In this document: positions 6,437-11,291 of the stretch, piece by piece
Layout of the letters: every line of letters starts with the position of its first letter
How positions within the stretch are numbered: the first letter of the stretch is position 1
NCBI GenBank assembly: GCA_002384725.1
Contig: DGBF01000078.1
Coordinates: 442 to 11,732 of the forward strand
DNA length: 11,291 bases
Direction: 5' to 3'
Source: Flavobacteriales bacterium UBA4011
GTDB taxonomy: Bacteria > Bacteroidota > Bacteroidia > Flavobacteriales_D > Crocinitomicaceae
Made by a program: the position numbers and the translations under genes
The notes under the pieces: model-generated
What the model saw: the letters and a program-made list of their open reading frames with translations, nothing else
What the model was told of the DNA's origin: nothing
Database searches by the model: none

Positions 6437-8110
6437 CTATTTTTTTTGATAAACAAATATCTCAAACTGTTTAAGGAGGACAGGATATGTCTCATTCGGG
6501 TTCCAAAAATAACATCTCAATGGTGTTGTAATTTTTTGATTTATCTCAAAACTATATTGTAGTTCACGCTCAGCATTATAAACATCTCCCATAAGATAAT
6601 GCACTTGATAAAACGAACCCGTTGAATCAGACAAAACTAATTGAGTTTCCGTTTTTTTATTCTCTCCAGAAAGCAAACAGTTTATCACCACTTTTGTATT
6701 TTTAGGAAGAATACCGATTTCAATCGCTTTTGAAAAAGGATTGTTTTTATTCAGTATCGCTTCAGAATGGTCAGAATTGCTCGATGACTTTTTCCATTCA
6801 TTTGAAACGATTACTCGAGGTGGATCTTTCTTTAGTTTTAGAAAATGACTCCAATACGCTTTACCATTCGATGTATTTCTAAACAAAATGCCTTCATGAA
6901 ATTGATAGGTTTGCATACAATTTACGGCCACAAATGGAAGCGCTAACAAGAAATAGGCTTTCGTTTTTAACGTATTCAGGAAGCCTATAAAACCAAGAAG
7001 TATGATTGGGTAAAAATCAATCATTGGTCGCTGTCCGAAGGCTAATCCAAAGGTCCAGATCCACCAACATGAAAAAATGTAAGTAATACCTAGAATTGAA
7101 ATAAAGAAGATATATCCCCTGATTTTCTGAGTCCGATAAAAATACAATCCTGCTAAAATAAGCATCACCGAAATGACTGGTGGCCAGAGTAACCAACCCT
7201 TTTCGTAAGAAAACAAGAAATCAAAAAGATGGGGTTGTAAGAAATTGAAACCTTCTTCTCCATAGGAATATACGAGCCAATTCCCTGTTTGTATTTTCCA
7301 AAGTAAAGGAGCCGAAAATAAAATGAAAGAAGCAATTGCTAAATAAATCCATCGGTATTTTACGAACCATGTTTTAGGATTTACCAGTTTCAAAATGGAC
7401 TTCCATTCTAGTAATAAGGGAACAATGAAAAGCATCATTAGATTTGTTGGTCGCACAATGAGTAGAATGGCCAACACACCCATAAAAATACCGACATATC
7501 GGAAGGACCGACTTAGTTGATAATTTACCAAACACCAAATTAGAGCGGAACAACCGAAAAAGCCAAATAGATGAGTTACGGTGAAATCGTAGACAACATA
7601 ATACATTAAGTTCGTCGCGAAAGTGATGGCAATAAGGCCAGTTATAATTGCCCATGGCTTGAATTTTAAATTGTTAAATGCATCACCTAGAAGTAAAAAT
7701 GCTCCAAACAAATAAAACCAATGCGCAACCGATACTCCCCATTGAAATAATATGGAATACCCATCAACGGGAAGTCCAAAAATGGCAGACAAAAGCGATG
7801 CAAATGCAAAAAAGGGAAGGTAAAAAAGAGCAACTCCTGGAAAGTATTTATTCACTGCAGTTCCATTCGGCTGCTTTTCCAGGAATAATTTGGCATGTGA
7901 CCCATCCTGAGGATAGTATTTTGCCTCTGCTTCATCCACAAACGAAAAAGTGAAGTCATTGTAGATGAACATAGCAGGCAAGTATGCATAATATCCTTTT
8001 CCATCACTGTTTATAGATCGCGAATAGGGGTTGTCAAAATTTAGTTGACTAACAGAAATAGACACCACAATGGCGACAATCAGTAAATAGAAAAAATGGA
8101 TTTTTTTCAT
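6437..8110 (-). CDS. Multi-pass membrane protein resembling GT-C glycosyltransferases
   Basis: This 557-residue protein has an N-terminal hydrophobic helix (about 4-21), then a polar loop with NSDGKGYYAYLPA (34-46), in which Asp36 sits where GT-C enzymes have the catalytic acidic residue of the first external loop. Eight or more further hydrophobic segments follow between about 92 and 400 (for example 92-112, 127-142, 153-172, 205-220, 223-235, 255-270, 309-324, 332-350, 364-380, 386-400), with an RPTNL motif after one of them (220-224). The last 140 residues or so are hydrophilic and beta-rich, probably a periplasmic domain. GT-C enzymes use polyprenyl-phosphate sugars to glycosylate lipids, polysaccharides or proteins on the outer face of the inner membrane. 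This assignment rests on topology and the SDG loop only; no substrate can be named. It lies 87 bp downstream of the CHU_C protein gene on the same strand with no terminator between, so co-transcription is possible. Confidence 0.7.
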   Translation of the reverse strand: MKKIHFFYLLIVAIVVSISVSQLNFDNPYSRSINSDGKGYYAYLPAMFIYNDFTFSFVDEAEAKYYPQDGSHAKLFLEKQPNGTAVNKYFPGVALFYLPFFAFASLLSAIFGLPVDGYSILFQWGVSVAHWFYLFGAFLLLGDAFNNLKFKPWAIITGLIAITFATNLMYYVVYDFTVTHLFGFFGCSALIWCLVNYQLSRSFRYVGIFMGVLAILLIVRPTNLMMLFIVPLLLEWKSILKLVNPKTWFVKYRWIYLAIASFILFSAPLLWKIQTGNWLVYSYGEEGFNFLQPHLFDFLFSYEKGWLLWPPVISVMLILAGLYFYRTQKIRGYIFFISILGITYIFSCWWIWTFGLAFGQRPMIDFYPIILLGFIGFLNTLKTKAYFLLALPFVAVNCMQTYQFHEGILFRNTSNGKAYWSHFLKLKKDPPRVIVSNEWKKSSSNSDHSEAILNKNNPFSKAIEIGILPKNTKVVINCLLSGENKKTETQLVLSDSTGSFYQVHYLMGDVYNAERELQYSFEINQKITTPLRCYFWNPNETYPVLLKQFEIFVYQKK

Positions 8111-8197
8111 GCGTAGGAAATCAATTTGTGATAATTCACCTCGAAATTTTTGAGATTGACTTGATAATGATTTCTAGATTCATTAATTCAGCATTAA

Positions 8198-11100
8198 TTA
8201 CCTTAACAAAGTCACGTTCCCTTTCTGAATCTTCTCTTGTCCATCGACACAAACCGCGCGATAATAGTAATCGTAGACATCTGGATCCATTAATTTCCCT
8301 CTGAAAGTTCCATCCCAACCTTTACTCATATCTGTTGTTTCAAATACCATTTCGCCCCAACGATTAAAGACTCTGAAAAGAACTTCGGAGACCACTACAC
8401 TCCGCACATAAAGAATATCGTTTTCACCATCTTCATCAGGGGAAAAGGCATTCGGGACATAAACGAACGGTTCATCGCAAATAAATTCGTAGTTGAACAA
8501 CTTCTGTGATTTTGAGACCGAACAAACGCCATCAGAAATAACTAATGTAATCTCCTTATAATCATTTACTTGAGTTTGAGTGACCCGTGTATTTGGTGAA
8601 GTCACATCTCCAGCTGGAAGCCATTGATAACTGATCATACCAGCCGGATTCCCGGTTAATGTCACAAACGCTCCTTGAGGAACAGTATCATTGGGATCTA
8701 CTGTGATACTAACTGTCAAAGGATCGATATAATGCACATCAATCAAGACAGAATCATTCACAATGCAGCCCAATGTAGAAACAGACTCTAGATACAAATA
8801 TTGAGTTGATGGCGCATTAACCGTTACTGATGTTCCCGTATTTGAGCCCAAAATTATCGTGGTTGGCGTCCAGGTATGTGTAAAATTGACCTGGGGAGTT
8901 TGGTTGACTACTGTTATCACCGGTAAGGGATTTCCCAAACAATATGGAATCTGATCAACCAGACTTAAACTTTGATCAACAATAGCAATTTGAACACTAT
9001 CTATTTTACTGCAATTTTCATTTCCTGCAAGTATATAATATGTTGCTAAACCAACAGATGAAACCAAAATCGTAGAATCGAGTGGGAAATCATTTAGGGT
9101 GTCTGTAAAATTGATGTTTGTCGACCACACGAAGTAATCAGCACCACCATTGGAATTTGCCCAAATATCAAAGTTCTGTACAGAACACAAAGCAGTGTCA
9201 TTTGATGTGGTGAGAATAATCTCCGGTTCAACAAACACCTGAATTTCTGAAGTGTCTGATAAATTACAAATCGAATCTTGGATAATTAATTTGACTGTAT
9301 ACGTTCCTGGACTGGGAAATGTCAGTGTTGGCTCAAAAATGGTTGACGTATCACCATTGGGCAAAATCCAATAAAATGAATCTGAGCTTGGGGAATTATT
9401 CGTTAGCGTTATTGCTTCCCCAATGCAAATAGCAGTATCCGAAATACTAAAGTTGGCTTCAGGTGTTAACTGAAAATCGAATTTAAAAATGAGGTTATTG
9501 CAATTGGAACTTAAGTTTTGTGAAGACCATGCATTCGGTGTAGTTTGAAAATCGCTAAACCCACCACAGCCGCCACAAACACTTTGGTACACTATTCCAT
9601 TTCTATCGAAACGAGATGTCCCACCATCCACATGCTCACTGGCTTGATTTCCACCAATATAGGAACCATAGACAATCGTATCGAACAATCGATCAATAAC
9701 GAAAAGATAAAAATCGAACCCGTTGGGCGGTGTTGAAATCAAGGCATCAGAAGTAACGGGCATTCCACCTAGTGGTGTTGATTGAAGCAGATTTGCGCCC
9801 CAGCCCGAAACATACACATTACCGCAAACATCAACCAAAAAAGCAGATGGGGAAATATTGATACCACTATTTCCATTTCCAAATACTGTTGAATTCAGCG
9901 ATGTACTTAGATCGGAGGACAATTTAATTATATATTGACTACTTCCAGGGTTGGAATACAAGGCATTTTGAACAGGAAAACTTCCTCCAACTGATTGACC
10001 GACCAAAAATATTTGGTTGTTTCGATCCACTTCAACGAAGAAAGCTTGATCATAATTTGCTGTTCCTATATATGAAGCCCCAAAAAAAGTTTGTGCATCC
10101 GTAGAAATCTTTGCAACGAATCCGTCCGCTGAACCTCCGTTATAGGTCGACTGCCAACCTGTAGTATTAGGTAAATTCGTCGAGATAGTTCCTCCGGCAA
10201 AGACCACATTTTGGGCAGAATCTACTTTTACCGAATAACACGCATCATTGCTGGAACCGCCATAGTACGACGACCAAAGCAACGAAGAAAGTGATGAATT
10301 AAATTTAAAAATCACACCATCTTGATTACCACCGTTTGTGTTTTGAAATGCATTTTGCATCGGAAAATCTACGGAGTAAGTGCATGAAGCAATTATACAA
10401 TTGCCAACCGAATCGAGCATTACCTCACCTCGAAACTGATCGCCATAGTTGGCAGTCAATCCAGTGTAAGCAACTAAATTACTATACGGTAAAGATGCTG
10501 GATTATAATTCACACCATCATTCGCCGTTCCACCAATAAAAGTAGAGGCCAACAAACTGTTTCCATCCGGAGATAATTTTGCTACGTAAATGTCCGTCCC
10601 TTGTCCAGTAAAATAAACTCCATTCTGGAAAAAATTCGTTCCGGCAACTCCTCCATTGTGTAAAGATTGATATCCCGATTGAATCGGAAAATCGATACTT
10701 GAAGTTGCGCCGTAACAAAACAGATTATCATTCGCATCGGCAATTAAACTATGTACCGTTTCCGTTCCCTGGGTATTATCTCCTCCTCCGAGAAAAGTGG
10801 TCCATAGCATAGTCGTTCCATCAGCAGAATATTTAGAAATAAACACATCAGTGATTCCATAAGTTGCACCATTTGAAACCGTGAAATTTGAATTAATATC
10901 GTAAGCCAAACTATCAGGAGTCGGATACAAATTTCCGTAAATTGTCCCTCCCGAAAAAGCGGAACCATCACTTGCATATGTAGCCGTCATTCCGAAATTA
11001 TCGGTCACTGAACCAGCATAAGTTGCGAAGATCAATATAGGATCAATGATCAATTCAATGCTTTTGTCATAATCTCCCAATTTGAATGAAACAACCTGGT

Positions 11101-11291
11101 TAGTAATCACAAACTCACATCCTATTTCAATTGCTCTTCCGATCTTGATTTGATAGACATATGGCTTATTTTCAATGATTTGACCTAGACTGGTTTGGAT
11201 TAACAAATCCCCTTTTTTATCGATAGACAGTTTCTCGTGTCCAGCATATTCTATTCGAATAATTGATGGATCGACCTGTTTTTGAACGTGA
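8198..11291 (-). CDS. SBBP-repeat / PKD surface protein with gliding-motility (CHU_C, type B T9SS) C-terminal domain, 5' end outside window
   Basis: The frame is open through the right edge, so at least 1030 residues are visible and the N-terminus is missing. Numbering below takes the TTG at 11206 as residue 1; it is not the real start, because 28 further in-frame codons upstream read HVQKQVDPSIIRIEYAG and onward without a stop. These and the next stretch (TSLGQIIENKPYVYQ, VSFKLGDYDKSIELIIDP) match the N-terminal domain that usually precedes SBBP repeats in Bacteroidota (DUF7948-like, from memory). Residues about 60-580 hold six SBBP-type units, with a VCGGCGG motif at 543-549. A PKD-like domain follows (about 582-660, SPGTYTVKLIIQDS), then further Ig/PKD-like modules with cysteines (about 661-905). 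The C-terminus is CHU_C (about 911-1002): VPNAFSPDEDGENDILYV, FRVFNRWGEMVFET, GWDGTFRG, VYDYYYRAV. Such proteins are exported by T9SS and held at the cell surface as adhesins or gliding-related components; the specific role is unknown. Confidence 0.93.
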   Translation of the reverse strand, partial: HVQKQVDPSIIRIEYAGHEKLSIDKKGDLLIQTSLGQIIENKPYVYQIKIGRAIEIGCEFVITNQVVSFKLGDYDKSIELIIDPILIFATYAGSVTDNFGMTATYASDGSAFSGGTIYGNLYPTPDSLAYDINSNFTVSNGATYGITDVFISKYSADGTTMLWTTFLGGGDNTQGTETVHSLIADANDNLFCYGATSSIDFPIQSGYQSLHNGGVAGTNFFQNGVYFTGQGTDIYVAKLSPDGNSLLASTFIGGTANDGVNYNPASLPYSNLVAYTGLTANYGDQFRGEVMLDSVGNCIIASCTYSVDFPMQNAFQNTNGGNQDGVIFKFNSSLSSLLWSSYYGGSSNDACYSVKVDSAQNVVFAGGTISTNLPNTTGWQSTYNGGSADGFVAKISTDAQTFFGASYIGTANYDQAFFVEVDRNNQIFLVGQSVGGSFPVQNALYSNPGSSQYIIKLSSDLSTSLNSTVFGNGNSGINISPSAFLVDVCGNVYVSGWGANLLQSTPLGGMPVTSDALISTPPNGFDFYLFVIDRLFDTIVYGSYIGGNQASEHVDGGTSRFDRNGIVYQSVCGGCGGFSDFQTTPNAWSSQNLSSNCNNLIFKFDFQLTPEANFSISDTAICIGEAITLTNNSPSSDSFYWILPNGDTSTIFEPTLTFPSPGTYTVKLIIQDSICNLSDTSEIQVFVEPEIILTTSNDTALCSVQNFDIWANSNGGADYFVWSTNINFTDTLNDFPLDSTILVSSVGLATYYILAGNENCSKIDSVQIAIVDQSLSLVDQIPYCLGNPLPVITVVNQTPQVNFTHTWTPTTIILGSNTGTSVTVNAPSTQYLYLESVSTLGCIVNDSVLIDVHYIDPLTVSITVDPNDTVPQGAFVTLTGNPAGMISYQWLPAGDVTSPNTRVTQTQVNDYKEITLVISDGVCSVSKSQKLFNYEFICDEPFVYVPNAFSPDEDGENDILYVRSVVVSEVLFRVFNRWGEMVFETTDMSKGWDGTFRGKLMDPDVYDYYYRAVCVDGQEKIQKGNVTLLR
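9626..10849 (-). repeat. Six diverged SBBP-type protein repeats
   Basis: Within the CHU_C protein a unit recurs with the pattern D-x-[FY]-[IV]-x-K-[YLFI]-S-x-D-G/x, about 6-8 residues, then S/T-[YF]-[IYL]-G-G. Examples are DVFISKYSADG with FLGG (from residue 120), DIYVAKLSPDG with FIGG (205), DGVIFKFNSS with YYGG (296), DGFVAKISTD with YIG (361), QYIIKLSSD with FGNG (424) and DFYLFVIDR with YIGG (498). Spacing is 63-91 residues because loops vary. This is the expected pattern of a beta-propeller. The repeats are protein-level only; the DNA copies have diverged. Confidence 0.75.

Noticed and set aside
8181..8199. Direct repeat CATTAATT-CAG-CATTAATT at the end of the CHU_C gene, which can also fold as a small hairpin
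   Set aside because: The arms are short and all A/T in the paired part, no T-run follows, and such repeats are common by chance here. It is not a convincing terminator.
8136..8318. Minus-strand frame of 60 codons spanning the gap between the CHU_C and GT-C-like genes
   Set aside because: Most of it lies in a shifted frame within the conserved CHU_C domain; the peptide is unlike any known small protein, and no promoter is evident.
9626..10849. Repeat-rich region considered as a CRISPR array or tandem DNA repeat
   Set aside because: The repetition is only at protein level (SBBP units of uneven spacing); no repeated DNA block of constant length is seen.
1..11291. A defence, toxin-antitoxin, phage or transposon module
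   Set aside because: No transposase, integrase, recombinase, nuclease-effector, toxin or terminal inverted repeats were seen; the genes are ordinary housekeeping and surface genes of Bacteroidota.
1..11291. tRNA, rRNA or riboswitch genes
   Set aside because: The gaps between genes are all under 150 bp, and no cloverleaf-like or conserved riboswitch sequence was recognised in them by eye.

Overview
The window looks like a stretch of a Bacteroidota chromosome, most likely of the order Flavobacteriales. It is AT-rich. It carries one secreted protein with a type A and one with a type B C-terminal sorting domain of the type IX secretion system (T9SS), both found essentially only in this phylum. 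Several genes have a Bacteroidota-style -7 promoter motif (TAnnTTTG or TAnnTTTA), and none has an obvious Shine-Dalgarno sequence. The likeness to Crocinitomicaceae/Fluviicola-type genomes is an impression from protein style, not a demonstrated assignment.

Layout. Bases 1-79 hold the probable last codons of a plus-strand gene cut by the window edge. Next is a minus-strand exodeoxyribonuclease III (125-883). Divergent from it is a two-gene plus-strand operon: a CaiB/BaiF-type (class III) CoA-transferase or racemase (934-2004) and a GNAT N-acetyltransferase (1995-2435) that overlaps it by 10 bp. From there to the right edge everything is on the minus strand. Reading left to right these are a small two-helix membrane protein (2432-3013), a secreted Omp28-like thioredoxin-fold protein with a type A T9SS signal (3096-5108), an M42 family metallo-aminopeptidase (5210-6292), a multi-pass membrane protein resembling GT-C glycosyltransferases (6437-8110), and a large SBBP-repeat/PKD/CHU_C surface protein (8198 to beyond 11291) whose N-terminus lies outside the window.

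Transcription units. Two convincing Rho-independent terminators (3039-3073 and 5143-5175, both minus strand) separate the Omp28-like gene and the peptidase gene into single-gene units. The CHU_C gene and the GT-C-like gene may be co-transcribed, with an 87 bp gap and no terminator. The plus-strand operon and the two-helix membrane protein gene converge with overlapping stop codons (shared TTAA at 2432-2435).

How the genes relate. The window mixes housekeeping functions (DNA repair, peptide turnover, acyl-CoA chemistry) with cell-surface biology (two T9SS cargos, one polytopic envelope protein). I see no phage, transposon, CRISPR, toxin-antitoxin or defence module, no RNA gene, and no clear novel multi-gene system. 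The points most worth a second look are the truncated surface protein, two possible leaderless promoters, the CoA-transferase/GNAT pair, and the GT-C-like protein beside a type B T9SS cargo. No gap between genes exceeds 300 bases.
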